Assembly: GCF_003627215.1 (NCBI RefSeq)
Contig: NZ_CP032677.1
Location: forward strand, 1,245,501 to 1,309,500
DNA from: Pseudomonas sp. Leaf58
GTDB taxonomy: Bacteria; Pseudomonadota; Gammaproteobacteria; Pseudomonadales; Pseudomonadaceae
Direction of reading: 5' to 3'
DNA length: 64,000 nucleotides
The notes below the pieces were generated by a model. It saw only the letters and a program-made list of their open reading frames with translations. It did not search any database and was not told the DNA's origin. Both the position numbers and the translations under genes were made by a program. Of this stretch, positions 24,680 to 34,531 are shown piece after piece; position 1 is the first letter of the stretch; every line of letters starts with the position of its first letter.

Positions 24680-25390
24680 ATGAGCCATGCGGTAGCGCGC
24701 CTGCGCGCCGAACGCCTGGCCCGCAGTAACAAGCCCTTTATCGCCCGTGGCTCGCGTGCCGAGCGCTGCCCCGATTGCCGGGTTATCGCCACTCATTGTT
24801 TGTGTGCCTGGAAGCCCCGGGTGCAGGCTGAGTCGGGCGTATGCCTGCTGATGCACGATACCGAGCCGCTGAAGCCTACCAATACCGGCTGGCTGATCGC
24901 CGACCTGATCGAAGACACCTCAGCCTTCGGCTGGCTGCGCACTTCGGTCGACGAACGTTTGCTGGCCTTGCTAAACGACCCGTGCTGGCAGCCTTACATC
25001 GTTTTTCCCGGCGAATTCGTTGCCCAGGAGCGGGTAGTCAACGAAGTGGTGCGTGTGCCAGGCAAGCGCCCATTGTTCATCCTGCTGGATGCCACCTGGA
25101 CCGAAGCCCGCAAGATGTTCCGCAAAAGCCCGTACCTTGAGCGCTTCCCGGTGCTGAGCCTGCAGGCTGAGCAGATGTCCCGCTACCGCCTGCGGCGCTC
25201 CAAGCGCGATGATCATTTCTGCACGGCGGAAGTTGCGGCCATGTGCCTGGAGCTGGCGGGCGATACCCACGCCTCGCAGGCGCTAGACGCCTACCTGGAC
25301 GTGTTCAGCCTGCATTACCTGAGCGGCAAGCGGCGCCTGCCGTTGGACGAGCAGGACGACACCCATCAGCGTTTGCATACCTTCCTATAG
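24680..25390 (+). CDS. DTW-domain tRNA-uridine aminocarboxypropyltransferase, TapT-like
   Basis: Predicted to transfer the 3-amino-3-carboxypropyl group of SAM to U47 of tRNAs (acp3U). The 236-residue protein has an N-terminal cysteine cluster CPDCRVIATHCLC typical of the family, and the DTW signature in LLDATWTEARKM, followed by LRRSKRDDHFCTAEVAA. I use ATG 24680 (MSHAVARL); an upstream ATG at 24623 would add 19 unlikely residues. Confidence 0.85.
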   Translation: MSHAVARLRAERLARSNKPFIARGSRAERCPDCRVIATHCLCAWKPRVQAESGVCLLMHDTEPLKPTNTGWLIADLIEDTSAFGWLRTSVDERLLALLNDPCWQPYIVFPGEFVAQERVVNEVVRVPGKRPLFILLDATWTEARKMFRKSPYLERFPVLSLQAEQMSRYRLRRSKRDDHFCTAEVAAMCLELAGDTHASQALDAYLDVFSLHYLSGKRRLPLDEQDDTHQRLHTFL

Positions 25391-25569
25391 TACAAGGGGC
25401 ACAACCCCTGCTTTGGTTCATAATGACGGGGCTGGCAGCCAGGGTGGGCGAGACGGCGGGGCGATTGGCTTGACCACCCTCGACCGTGCTCGGCATCCTT
25501 GGCGCCGATTCCCCGCCGGGCGCTTCCCTTACCCCCGAGCGCCTGGCACAGAACAGGATCCTTAGATCG

Positions 25570-26220
25570 ATGGCCACTTACGAAATCCTGATTGCCGATG
25601 ACCACCCGCTGTTCCGTGGCGCTCTGCGCCAGGCCGTTACCCTCGGCCTGGGGCCGGATGTGCGCCTGGTCGAAGTTGCAAGCATTGCCGAACTGGAAAC
25701 CCGCCTGAGCGAAAAAGCCGACTGGGACCTGGTGTTGCTGGACTTGAACATGCCGGGCGCCTACGGTTTTTCTGGGCTGGTACTGTTGCGCGGGCAATAC
25801 CCGCAAATTCCCGTGGTGATGGTTTCTGCGCAGGAAGAGGCCGCGGTGGTGGTCAAGTCCCGCGAGTTCGGCGCCAGTGGTTTCATTCCCAAGTCCAGCA
25901 CCCTGGAAGTGATTCAGGATGCGGTGCGCAAGGTGCTCGATGGCGAGGTGTGGTGGCCGCCGCAGGCGTTCGAAAAGGTCGATGTCTCGGCCGAGGCCAA
26001 GGCCGCCAGCGAAGGCCTGGCTAGCCTTACACCGCAGCAGTTCCGCGTGTTGACCATGGTCTGCGAAGGCTTGTTGAACAAGCAGATCGCCTATGAGCTG
26101 AGTGTGTCGGAAGCGACCATCAAGGCCCACGTGACCGCGATCTTCCGCAAGCTGGGCGTGCGTACCCGGACCCAGGCCGCGCTGCTGCTGCAACAACTTG
26201 AATCGGTTGCCAGCAACTGA
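25570..26220 (+). CDS. erdR: LuxR-type response regulator, ErdR-like
   Basis: A 216-residue response regulator with an N-terminal receiver (ILIADDHPLFRG acid pair, phospho-acceptor Asp in LVLLDLNMPG, Lys in IPKSS) and a C-terminal NarL/LuxR helix-turn-helix (LTPQQFRVLTMVCEGLLNKQIAYELSVSEATIKAHV region). Its sequence and position next to dgkA match ErdR, which in P. aeruginosa controls acetyl-CoA synthetase and ethanol oxidation genes. No kinase gene adjoins, so it is an orphan here. The symbol rests on recognition and synteny. Confidence 0.8.
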   Translation: MATYEILIADDHPLFRGALRQAVTLGLGPDVRLVEVASIAELETRLSEKADWDLVLLDLNMPGAYGFSGLVLLRGQYPQIPVVMVSAQEEAAVVVKSREFGASGFIPKSSTLEVIQDAVRKVLDGEVWWPPQAFEKVDVSAEAKAASEGLASLTPQQFRVLTMVCEGLLNKQIAYELSVSEATIKAHVTAIFRKLGVRTRTQAALLLQQLESVASN

Positions 26221-26293
26221 CTGCGCGTGGCTTCACGCTTTTTTGACCCGAGCCGGTCTAGTCTGCTGGCCTTTCTGTTGTGAAGTGACTCAC

Positions 26294-26659
26294 ATGACCT
26301 CGCCATTCAAAGGCCAGACCGGCCTCAAACGCATCTTCAACGCCGCCGGCTATTCGCTGGACGGCCTGCGCGCCGCCTTCAAGGGCGAGGCCGCGTTCCG
26401 CCAACTGGTGCTGCTCAACGTACTGCTGATCCCGATCGCCTTCTGGCTGCCGGTCAGCCGAGCCGAGCGGGCGATCATGGTCGCGGTGTGCCTGCTGGGC
26501 TTGATCGTCGAGCTGTTCAACTCGGCGGTGGAAGCGGCCATCGACCGCATTTCGCTGGAGCGCCACCCGCTGTCGAAAAACGCCAAGGACATGGGCAGCG
26601 CAGCGCAACTGGTGGCGCTGACCATGGTGGCGCTGGTGTGGGGCGTGATCCTGCTTTAA
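26294..26659 (+). CDS. dgkA: Diacylglycerol kinase
   Basis: Small inner-membrane enzyme that rephosphorylates diacylglycerol released by membrane-derived sugar and LPS modifications. The 121-residue product has three membrane helices (about 36-52, 57-75 and 98-118) and the conserved active-site stretch ELFNSAVEAAIDRIS with SKNAKDMGSAA. It follows erdR by about 70 bp and converges with finR; the two stop codons overlap. Confidence 0.93.
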   Translation: MTSPFKGQTGLKRIFNAAGYSLDGLRAAFKGEAAFRQLVLLNVLLIPIAFWLPVSRAERAIMVAVCLLGLIVELFNSAVEAAIDRISLERHPLSKNAKDMGSAAQLVALTMVALVWGVILL

Positions 26660-27582
26660 GCGATTGGCGGCAATACGATCTCATCACTGCGGGTAAAGCC
26701 CGCGGTGAAGTTGCGGCACAGCTCAAGAAACTCGCGCATCGCCGAGGTTTGGTACTTCTGCTTGTGCCAAATGAAGTAGAACTGGCGCATCAGGTCCAGT
26801 TCGGGGGTTTCCACCGGCACCAGGCTGCCACGGCGGAAAGCGTCACGCAGGGCCAGGCGCGAGATGCAGCCAATGCCCAGGCCCGATTCCACCGCGCGCT
26901 TGATCGCTTCGGTGTGCTCCAGCTCCAGGCGGATATTCAGGTTGGCACGGTGGTGGCGCATGGCCTGGTCGAAGGTCAGGCGTGTGCCCGAGCCTTGTTC
27001 ACGCAGAATCCACGCCTCTTGCGACAGGCTTTCGATGTTGGCACGGCCCAGCTTGGCCAGCGGATGCTGGGGCGCGCAGAACACAACCAGTTCGTCCTCT
27101 ACCCACGGCTGCACTTCCAGGTCCGGATGGTTGCAGTCGCCTTCGATTAGACCCAGGTCAATTTCGTAGTGTGCGACCTGCTGCACGATATGCGCAGTGT
27201 TTTGTACATGCAGCTTTACCTGGCTTTCTGGGTGGGTCTGCATGAAGCTGCCGATCAGCAGGGTAGCCAAATAGTTGCCGATGGTCAGTGTGGCGCCCAC
27301 TGCCAATGAGCCGAAACCGGACTTGCCGTTGAGCAGGTCTTCGATTTCCTTGGCCTGGTCGAGCAGGGCCACCGCCTGGGGCAATAGTTGATGGCCCAAT
27401 GCATTGAGGGCCAGGCGCTTGCCGGCTCGGTCGAACAATTGGCAGCTCGATTGCCGCTCCAATTCGGTGATGGAGGTACTGGCTGCCGACTGCGACAAAG
27501 CCAGCAGGCTAGCGGCTCGAGAGACGCTTTGATGCTGGGCCACGGCAACGAAGACTTGCAGCTGACGAAGTGTAAATCGCAT
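26656..27582 (-). CDS. finR: LysR-type regulator FinR
   Basis: A 308-residue LysR activator with the N-terminal helix-turn-helix (FVAVAQHQSVSRAASLLALSQSAASTSITELE) and effector domain. In P. putida FinR is needed to induce the divergent fpr gene under superoxide stress. The start at 27582 (MRFTLRQLQVFVAVAQ) is the family start; its codon overlaps the palindrome ATATCGATAT. The gene shares a 120-bp divergent promoter region with fpr, and its 3' end overlaps the end of dgkA. Confidence 0.9.
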   Translation of the reverse strand: MRFTLRQLQVFVAVAQHQSVSRAASLLALSQSAASTSITELERQSSCQLFDRAGKRLALNALGHQLLPQAVALLDQAKEIEDLLNGKSGFGSLAVGATLTIGNYLATLLIGSFMQTHPESQVKLHVQNTAHIVQQVAHYEIDLGLIEGDCNHPDLEVQPWVEDELVVFCAPQHPLAKLGRANIESLSQEAWILREQGSGTRLTFDQAMRHHRANLNIRLELEHTEAIKRAVESGLGIGCISRLALRDAFRRGSLVPVETPELDLMRQFYFIWHKQKYQTSAMREFLELCRNFTAGFTRSDEIVLPPIA

Positions 27583-27702
27583 ATCGATATAACCGATAAC
27601 ACATATCTTGATAATCCAGTTAACAGATATTGTCGCTGCCCCTAAACTATCGCGCAACTGTGCGTGTTGCACGCGCTGCGTTTTTCTTCAGGAGCCCCAT
27701 CG
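27583..27702. promoter_or_regulatory. finR-fpr divergent promoter region
   Basis: An AT-rich segment carrying ATATCGATAT (27581-27590), then GATAT…ATATC as a dyad (27586-27590 with 27603-27607) and AGATAT (27625-27630). LysR regulators bind such partly symmetric T-N11-A sites. fpr has GGAG (27691-27694) before its ATG. Confidence 0.6.
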
Positions 27703-28482
27703 ATGAGCAACATGAACCACGAACGTGTCCTCAGTGTGCACCACTGGAACGACACCCTGTTCAGCTTCAAGTGCACCCGCGACCCGGGCTTGCGCTTCGA
27801 GAACGGTCAGTTCGTGATGATCGGCCTGCAGCAGGAAAGCGGCCGTCCGCTCATGCGTGCCTATTCCATCGCTTCGCCGAACTGGGAAGAGCATTTGGAG
27901 TTCTTCAGCATCAAGGTGCCGGACGGCCCGCTGACCTCCCAGCTGCAACACCTGAAGGAAGGCGATGAGATCATCATTAGCAAAAAGCCTACCGGCACCC
28001 TGGTACTCGACGACCTGAACCCAGGCAAGCACCTGTACCTGCTGAGCACCGGCACTGGCCTGGCGCCGTTCATGAGCGTCATCCAGGACCCGGAAACCTA
28101 CGAGCGCTTTGAAAAAGTGATCCTGGTGCACGGCGTGCGCTACGTGAACGAAGTGGCCTACCGCGAGTTCATCACCGAGCACCTGCCACAGAACGAGTTC
28201 TTCGGTGAGTCGGTACGCGACAAGCTGATCTACTACCCAACCGTGACCCGCGAGCCGTTCGAGAACCAGGGGCGCCTGACCGACCTGATGCGCAGCGGCA
28301 AGCTGTTCAGCGACATCGGCCTGCCACCGATCAACCCGCAGGACGACCGCGCCATGATCTGCGGCAGCCCGAGCATGCTCGACGAAACCAGTGAAGTGCT
28401 GGACAGCTTCGGCCTGAAGATCTCCCCGCGCATGCGTGAGCCGGGTGACTACCTGATCGAGCGTGCCTTCGTCGAGAAGTAA
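27703..28482 (+). CDS. fpr: Ferredoxin-NADP+ reductase
   Basis: FAD enzyme that moves electrons between NADPH and ferredoxin or flavodoxin, supporting Fe-S repair and oxidative stress defence. The 259 residues include the FAD-binding RAYSIASPNWEEHLEFF, the NADP loop LLSTGTGLAPFMSV, and the C-terminal MICGSPSML and LIERAFVEK, the latter typical of the short bacterial class. Start ATG 27703. It is monocistronic with a terminator at 28501. Confidence 0.95.
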   Translation: MSNMNHERVLSVHHWNDTLFSFKCTRDPGLRFENGQFVMIGLQQESGRPLMRAYSIASPNWEEHLEFFSIKVPDGPLTSQLQHLKEGDEIIISKKPTGTLVLDDLNPGKHLYLLSTGTGLAPFMSVIQDPETYERFEKVILVHGVRYVNEVAYREFITEHLPQNEFFGESVRDKLIYYPTVTREPFENQGRLTDLMRSGKLFSDIGLPPINPQDDRAMICGSPSMLDETSEVLDSFGLKISPRMREPGDYLIERAFVEK

Positions 28483-28500
28483 GGCGCTGTCTGGTACAAG

Positions 28501-28528
28501 AAGGCGACCCTCGGGTCGCCTTTCTTTT
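28501..28528 (+). terminator. fpr: fpr intrinsic terminator
   Basis: AAGGCGACCC (28501-28510) and GGGTCGCCTT (28513-28522) with a TC centre, then TCTTTT. Confidence 0.88.
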
Positions 28529-28552
28529 GCCTGAAATTATTGCATTGGCTGT

Positions 28553-28640
28553 TCCGGCACTTTCGCGGGTAAACCCGCTCCTACAGGGTTATCACAAGCC
28601 CTGAGGTGTAGCAGCGGATTTGCCCGCGAAGGGGCCAGTG
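28553..28640. repeat. Inverted REP pair between fpr and sprT
   Basis: REP copies at 28553-28587 (core GCGGGTAAACCCGC) and 28606-28640 (core GCGGATTTGCCCGC, one mismatch in the stem) in opposite orientation, between converging genes. Confidence 0.78.
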
Positions 28641-28654
28641 CAGGCAAACCCAGT

Positions 28655-29149
28655 TTATTCGACGCGCGTTTCACCGCTATATACCAATATCTCCCGGCAG
28701 CGCTTGCACAGGTAGCGCCGCCCCTGGCGCACCAACTTGTGCCGTTGCGCGGTAAACGGGAAGTCGCTTTGTGGGCACGGGCAGCGGTAGATGTAACGGG
28801 TCACCACGCGCCGTTGCACTTCGTAGTTGTGGCAACGGTTGGGCGGCAGTTCATACACCCCGCGCATGATCAACTGCCACTCTTCGCCATGCGCCTGGAT
28901 ACGGTCGCCGAACAATTGATGGGCCACCAGGTGCGCCACTTCATGGGCCACGGTCTGGCGCAGGAAGTCGTCCTGGTTTTCGCGATACAACTGCAAGTTG
29001 AAGCGCAGCAGGTTCTCGTGCAGGTGCGCGACACCGGCCTTTTGCCCGCGCAGCTTGAAACTGACTTGCGGGCGCGGGAAAGGGCGTTTGAAGAAGGTTT
29101 CGGCTTGTTGGTAACAGGTTTCGACGCGTTGCTTGAGCAGCTCGGGCAT
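28655..29149 (-). CDS. sprT: SprT-family zinc metalloprotein
   Basis: A 164-residue protein with the SprT-like zincin motif AHEVAH (His69, Glu70, His73) and a C-terminal cysteine ribbon (YRCPCPQ … LCKRC). Relation to eukaryotic Spartan suggests proteolysis of DNA-protein crosslinks, but the bacterial role is not settled. I chose ATG 29149 (MPELLKQRV); an ATG nine codons upstream would add MPGQENHPV. Confidence 0.88.
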   Translation of the reverse strand: MPELLKQRVETCYQQAETFFKRPFPRPQVSFKLRGQKAGVAHLHENLLRFNLQLYRENQDDFLRQTVAHEVAHLVAHQLFGDRIQAHGEEWQLIMRGVYELPPNRCHNYEVQRRVVTRYIYRCPCPQSDFPFTAQRHKLVRQGRRYLCKRCREILVYSGETRVE

Positions 29150-29282
29150 GACGGGATGGTTCTCCTGACCGGGCATTATGCCGCAACCCCTGGCAGCCTG
29201 CCGAGCCACCGGTCAGCGCACAGCCAAAGGCCGCCTTGCGGCGGCCCCTGGTTGATATGCCCCAGTGTTGGTTGAGTCTGTT

Positions 29283-29882
29283 CTAGTTGGTGTAGACGGG
29301 CCCCACGCCCAGTCCCCAGATAATCACCGTGGCGGCCATGATCGCCACCAGTACTACAAGGCCCACTGCCAGCACCGAGCTGGAGAACAGGAAGCCTTCG
29401 TCGGACGGAATGTTCATGAACGTCGGCAAACCAACGTACAGCAGGTACACCGTGTAGCAAATGGCGGCGGTACCGATCAACATGCCCAGCCACAGGTGTG
29501 GGTACAGTGCCGCCAAACCACCGACAAACAGCGGGGTGGCGGTATAAGTGGCAAAGGCGATGCACTGCGCCATGGACGGGCTGGCATCGTAGGTGCGGGC
29601 CATCCAGTGGATGAACGCCCCCATTACCGCTACCCCGGCAAGCATCGCCAGGTACGACATGATGCTCATCCAGATAGCGCTTTCCATGGTCAGCATCACT
29701 GCCGGCCGGTCGCCGATCACCCAGCCGACCTGGGTGGTACCGATGAACGCCGAAATGGCGGGGATTGCTGCCAGGATCAAGGTGTGCGTCAGGTACATGT
29801 GGCTGATGGTTTCTTCTTCGCCACGAATTTCCCGCCATTCCTGGTCGGGATGGGTAAACAGCCCCACAACGTGATGAATCAT
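29283..29882 (-). CDS. Yip1-family membrane protein
   Basis: A 199-residue integral membrane protein with about five hydrophobic helices (from ~residue 35 onward: LILAAIPAISAFIG, IMSYLAMLAGVAVMGAFI, YTATPLFVGGLAALY, WLGMLIGTAAICYTVYLLYVGL and VLAVGLVVLVAIMAATVIIW). The N-terminus HHVVGLFTHPDQEWREIR is characteristic of bacterial Yip1 (DUF1282-like) proteins. Function unknown. Confidence 0.75.
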   Translation of the reverse strand: MIHHVVGLFTHPDQEWREIRGEEETISHMYLTHTLILAAIPAISAFIGTTQVGWVIGDRPAVMLTMESAIWMSIMSYLAMLAGVAVMGAFIHWMARTYDASPSMAQCIAFATYTATPLFVGGLAALYPHLWLGMLIGTAAICYTVYLLYVGLPTFMNIPSDEGFLFSSSVLAVGLVVLVAIMAATVIIWGLGVGPVYTN

Positions 29883-30143
29883 GCCGGTCACTCCTCTGAA
29901 TGTTGCCAAACGCCCCCCAGATGGAGCGCAAGCGGCCCGAGGCCGAACACCGAAGCAAGCGGTAATGTGGCCTTATGTCGCAGTATAGGAAGCCGTTACC
30001 CGCATAAACCGTGCTTTTTAGAGCAAATTGCGCTTTACGCTGCGCTGTTGATTACCTTGAAGTCTTTATCGGAATGCCTACAGCACCGCCGCGTTTGTGC
30101 GTAAAATAGCCGGCTTTTGTCACACCTCGCGGATCCAAGCGCT

Positions 30144-30968
30144 ATGGGCACCCTCTCGGTCAACCAGAACAAACTGCAAAAACGCCTGCGTCGCCTCGCC
30201 GGCGAAGCCATCACCGACTACAACATGATCGAGGATGGCGACAAGGTCATGGTCTGCCTGTCCGGCGGCAAGGACAGCTACACCATGCTCGACGTTCTGT
30301 TGCACCTGCAGAAGGTGGCACCGATCAATTTCCAGATCGTCGCGGTGAACATGGACCAGAAGCAGCCGGGCTTCCCCGAGCACGTGCTGCCGGCCTATCT
30401 CAAGGAACTGGGGGTCGAGTACCACATTGTCGAGAAGGACACTTACTCGGTGGTCAAGGAGCTGGTACCCGAGGGCAAGACCACCTGCTCGCTGTGTTCG
30501 CGCCTGCGCCGTGGCACCTTGTACACCTTCGCCGACGAAATCGGCGCGACCAAGATGGCGCTGGGGCACCACCGCGACGACATCGTCGAAACCTTCTTCC
30601 TCAACATGTTCTTCAACGGCGCGCTCAAGGGCATGCCGCCGAAGCTGCGCGCCGACGATGGCCGCAACGTGGTGATCCGCCCGCTGGCCTACTGCAGCGA
30701 AAAGGACATCCAGGCCTACTCGGACATGAAGGAATTTCCGATCATCCCGTGCAACCTGTGCGGCTCGCAGGAAAACCTGCAGCGTCAGGTGGTCAAGGAC
30801 ATGCTGGTGGAGTGGGAGCGCAAGCACCCAGGCCGCACCGAGAGCATCTTCCGCGCCCTGCAGAACGTGGCGCCGTCGCAGCTGGCTGACCGCAACCTGT
30901 TCGACTTCACCAGCCTGAAGATCGACGAAAGCGCCACCCCGCGCTTCCTTGATGTGCTGAACATCTGA
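30144..30968 (+). CDS. ttcA: tRNA 2-thiocytidine(32) synthetase
   Basis: Thiolates C32 of certain tRNAs in an Fe-S-dependent, ATP-consuming reaction. The 274-residue product has the PP-loop [10 protein letters not shown] near residue 45 and the two CxxC pairs [10 protein letters not shown] and CNLCGSQ that hold the cluster. I use ATG 30144 ([10 protein letters not shown]); the open frame extends nine codons to a TTG. The next gene starts four bases after its stop and is likely co-transcribed. Confidence 0.95.
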   Translation: MGTLSVNQNKLQKRLRRLAGEAITDYNMIEDGDKVMVCLSGGKDSYTMLDVLLHLQKVAPINFQIVAVNMDQKQPGFPEHVLPAYLKELGVEYHIVEKDTYSVVKELVPEGKTTCSLCSRLRRGTLYTFADEIGATKMALGHHRDDIVETFFLNMFFNGALKGMPPKLRADDGRNVVIRPLAYCSEKDIQAYSDMKEFPIIPCNLCGSQENLQRQVVKDMLVEWERKHPGRTESIFRALQNVAPSQLADRNLFDFTSLKIDESATPRFLDVLNI

Positions 30969-30972
30969 GACC

Positions 30973-31644
30973 ATGCGCGATTACCAGTGGCTGCATGCGT
31001 ATTGCCTGAACCGCTTCGGCTCGGCCCAGGCCCTTGAAGCGTTCCTGCCGCAGCCGCGCACGCCGGCGCAACTGCGTGACATCAGTGATGACCGCTACCT
31101 GTCGACCTTGGCCCTGCGCGTGTTCCGCGCCGGGCTCAAGCACAGCCTGGTGGATGCCAAGTGGCCGGCGTTCGAGCAGGTATTCTTCGGCTTCGACCCG
31201 GAGAAGGTGGTGCTGATGGGCGCCGAGCACCTGGAACGGTTGATGCACGACGCGCGCATCATCCGCCACCTGGGCAAGCTCAAGAGCGTGCCGCGCAATG
31301 CCCAGATGGTGATGGATATCGCAAAAGAGAAGGGCAGCTTCGGCGCGTTCATTGCCGATTGGCCGGTGACCGATATCGTCGGATTGTGGAAGTACCTGGC
31401 CAAGCACGGCAATCAGCTGGGTGGCTTGTCGGCGCCGCGGTTTTTGCGCATGGTCGGCAAGGACACGTTCATCCCTACCGATGACATGGCCGCAGCGTTG
31501 ATTGCGCAGAAGGTGATCGACAAGCAGCCGACCAGCCAGCGTGACCTGGCCTTGGTGCAGCAGGCGTTCAATCAGTGGCACGCGGAGAGTGGGCGGCCGT
31601 TGTGCCAGTTGTCGGTGATGCTGGCGCATACCGTCAACCATTGA
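30973..31644 (+). CDS. DNA-3-methyladenine glycosylase I-like protein (divergent TAG)
   Basis: A 223-residue protein with the helical TAG-family core: FRAGLKHSLVDAKWPAFEQVFFGFDPEKV aligns in pattern with the E. coli Tag segment around its QAGLSW motif, and MHDARIIRH is the following family signature. However, the N-terminal Cys/His and the C-terminal His-x3-Cys zinc ligands of Tag are not visible, and the aromatic N-terminal motif differs. It may excise other damaged bases or have lost catalysis. Co-transcription with ttcA is likely. Confidence 0.7.
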   Translation: MRDYQWLHAYCLNRFGSAQALEAFLPQPRTPAQLRDISDDRYLSTLALRVFRAGLKHSLVDAKWPAFEQVFFGFDPEKVVLMGAEHLERLMHDARIIRHLGKLKSVPRNAQMVMDIAKEKGSFGAFIADWPVTDIVGLWKYLAKHGNQLGGLSAPRFLRMVGKDTFIPTDDMAAALIAQKVIDKQPTSQRDLALVQQAFNQWHAESGRPLCQLSVMLAHTVNH

Positions 31645-31651
31645 GATCGCT

Positions 31652-31670
31652 GGGGCCGCAAAGCGGCCCC
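31652..31670. terminator. Hairpin between convergent TAG-like and DUF2069 genes
   Basis: GGGGCCGC-AAA-GCGGCCCC, a perfect 8-bp stem eight bases after the plus-strand stop. There is no T-run on either strand, so termination would be weak or stem-only. Confidence 0.5.
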
Positions 31671-31674
31671 GAAT

Positions 31675-33036
<1,362 letters not shown>

Positions 33037-33121
33037 GTCGGGTCGCATCCAGCAGGGTTTGGCGGCTATTCTAACCGCAGCGACTGACCTATTTGCTTGA
33101 AAACTCGAGAAGGATTGACCC

Positions 33122-33586
33122 ATGGCAAGGCGTCTGGCAGCAGTACTGGCCATCACCGCAAGCTTGTTGCTCGGTGGTTGCGGTGCCGATTATGGCGTGG
33201 ACCAACACGGTAATACGGTTAAGGCCGAACAGATCGATGGGCACTGGCTGGTGCTCAACTACTGGGCCGAATGGTGCGGGCCGTGCCGTACCGAAATCCC
33301 CGAGCTGAACGCAGCGGCCAAGCAATGGGCAGCTGACGGTATCAAGGTGGTGGGGGTTAACTTCGATGGTTTGCAGGGGCCGGACCTGAAACAGGCAGCC
33401 GAAACCCTGGGCATCGGTTTTACCGTGCTGGCGCAGGACCCGGCCGAGCGTTACGACCTGCCCCGCAGTGAGGCGCTACCGGTAACCTACATCATCGATG
33501 ACAAGGGCAAGGTGCGTGAACAGTTGATGGGCGAGCAGACCCTGGAAGGGCTGCAAACCAAGATCAAGGCCCTGAAAGGCGCCTGA
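33122..33586 (+). CDS. TlpA/thioredoxin-like lipoprotein
   Basis: A 154-residue envelope lipoprotein: signal peptide with lipobox LLLGGC (Cys20), then a thioredoxin fold with WCGPC (51-55) preceded by LNYWAE and the cis-Pro segment EALPVTYIID. It is expected to act as a periplasmic disulfide reductant like TlpA/ResA. It reads away from arsC, sharing a short promoter region. Confidence 0.87.
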   Translation: MARRLAAVLAITASLLLGGCGADYGVDQHGNTVKAEQIDGHWLVLNYWAEWCGPCRTEIPELNAAAKQWAADGIKVVGVNFDGLQGPDLKQAAETLGIGFTVLAQDPAERYDLPRSEALPVTYIIDDKGKVREQLMGEQTLEGLQTKIKALKGA

Positions 33587-33595
33587 CCTGCTGCT

Positions 33596-33658
33596 AGCTG
33601 CAAGCTGCAAGAAGAAGCAGACCGAGCGCTGCCCCGCCTTCTCTTGCAGCTTGCAGCT
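33596..33658. repeat. AGCTGCAAG-type extragenic inverted repeat, copy 2
   Basis: AGCTGCAAGCTGCAAGA (33596-33612) and TCTTGCAGCTTGCAGCT (33642-33658) are perfect 17-bp complements around a 29-bp loop. The repeat fills the gap between two converging genes and could end transcripts from both sides by its stem. Related copies lie at 11275-11353 and 50049-50140. Confidence 0.75.
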
Positions 33659-33661
33659 CTG

Positions 33662-34066
33662 TCAGCCTTCCTCAGGCCAGAACCGCAGCGGCTTGCCTTC
33701 GGCCGGCCAGAAGCGTATCTGCTCCACGGGCGACACGTCCCAGCGCTGCACCGTTTCCAGCGCCTGCAAAAAGCGCTTTTCCTGCTCCATCAACGCCGGT
33801 GCGCACAGCTTGCGGGTCTTGCCGACCTTGCCGAAGCTCAGGTGCTCGCCATCCAGCGTGTACGGCGCAAACCAGTGGTTGCAGCCGCCGTTGCCATAGG
33901 CACGGCCATCACTGGCCAACGTCAGGGTCAGGTGGCTGTAGTCGATCAGCGGTCGTTCGCCAATCCACTCCAGCACGTAGCTGCGTTCTTGCTGCAGCTT
34001 TGAAGGTTGTGCGGCGCAGCCGAGCAGGCCGGTGGCAATCAGCACGCCGGTCAGCAGATTCTTCAC
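33662..34066 (-). CDS. META-domain (HslJ-like) lipoprotein
   Basis: A 134-residue protein: short lipoprotein signal with lipobox GLLGC, then a META/HslJ-like domain showing LASDGRAYGNGGCNHWFAPYTLDGEHLSFGKVGKTRK-type features (Asn-Gly-Cys-Asn core) and a late Met-Glu-Gln-Glu helix. The GTG at 34066 has AGGAG upstream and overlaps the upstream gene's stop (GTGA). Domain function is unknown, though some HslJ proteins affect novobiocin resistance. Confidence 0.8.
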   Translation of the reverse strand: MKNLLTGVLIATGLLGCAAQPSKLQQERSYVLEWIGERPLIDYSHLTLTLASDGRAYGNGGCNHWFAPYTLDGEHLSFGKVGKTRKLCAPALMEQEKRFLQALETVQRWDVSPVEQIRFWPAEGKPLRFWPEEG

Positions 34067-34500
34067 TCGGCGCTCTCCTGGCAACGCGGGCACAGGTGTT
34101 TGTCGCCACGGCTGGCCCAGCCCAGTTCGGCGATGCGTGCGCTGGCAGCAGGCTGACGGGCTTTTTTGCCCAGCTTGGCGTCCACTGCAAACTCGAAGTC
34201 CAGCACGGCATCGCAGCTGTCGCACGCGACTTGCCAGGTGAGGATTTCCAGCTCGTTGAATACCGGGCCGCTGGCCACGGCAACCCACTGGCCGCGCGGG
34301 TTGATCAGGTGGCGCACGCTCTCCACGATCAGGCGCATGGACAAGTCCTTGCTGCCCTTCAGGGTGACCAGCAGAGTATCGCCTTTGTGCATCGAACCGC
34401 CGTTGCCAGTGACCTGGTAACGGCCCGGTACCAGTGCGCGGCACTCGATCAGGGTGTGTTGCGGGTTGAAAAGGGTGTAGCGGAAATCGTGCTCGACCAT
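34063..34500 (-). CDS. Conserved protein with C-terminal zinc-ribbon-like cysteines
   Basis: A 145-residue cytosolic protein of unknown function. Two CxxC pairs, CDSCD (about 93-97) and CPRCQ (about 137-141), could bind zinc. No signal peptide. It is translationally coupled to the META lipoprotein downstream. I do not recognise the family, and the pair appears to be a pseudomonad-specific unit. Confidence 0.7.
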   Translation of the reverse strand: MVEHDFRYTLFNPQHTLIECRALVPGRYQVTGNGGSMHKGDTLLVTLKGSKDLSMRLIVESVRHLINPRGQWVAVASGPVFNELEILTWQVACDSCDAVLDFEFAVDAKLGKKARQPAASARIAELGWASRGDKHLCPRCQESAE

Positions 34501-34531
34501 GGGTCCTCCAGAAATGCCGCGTATCCTAGCA

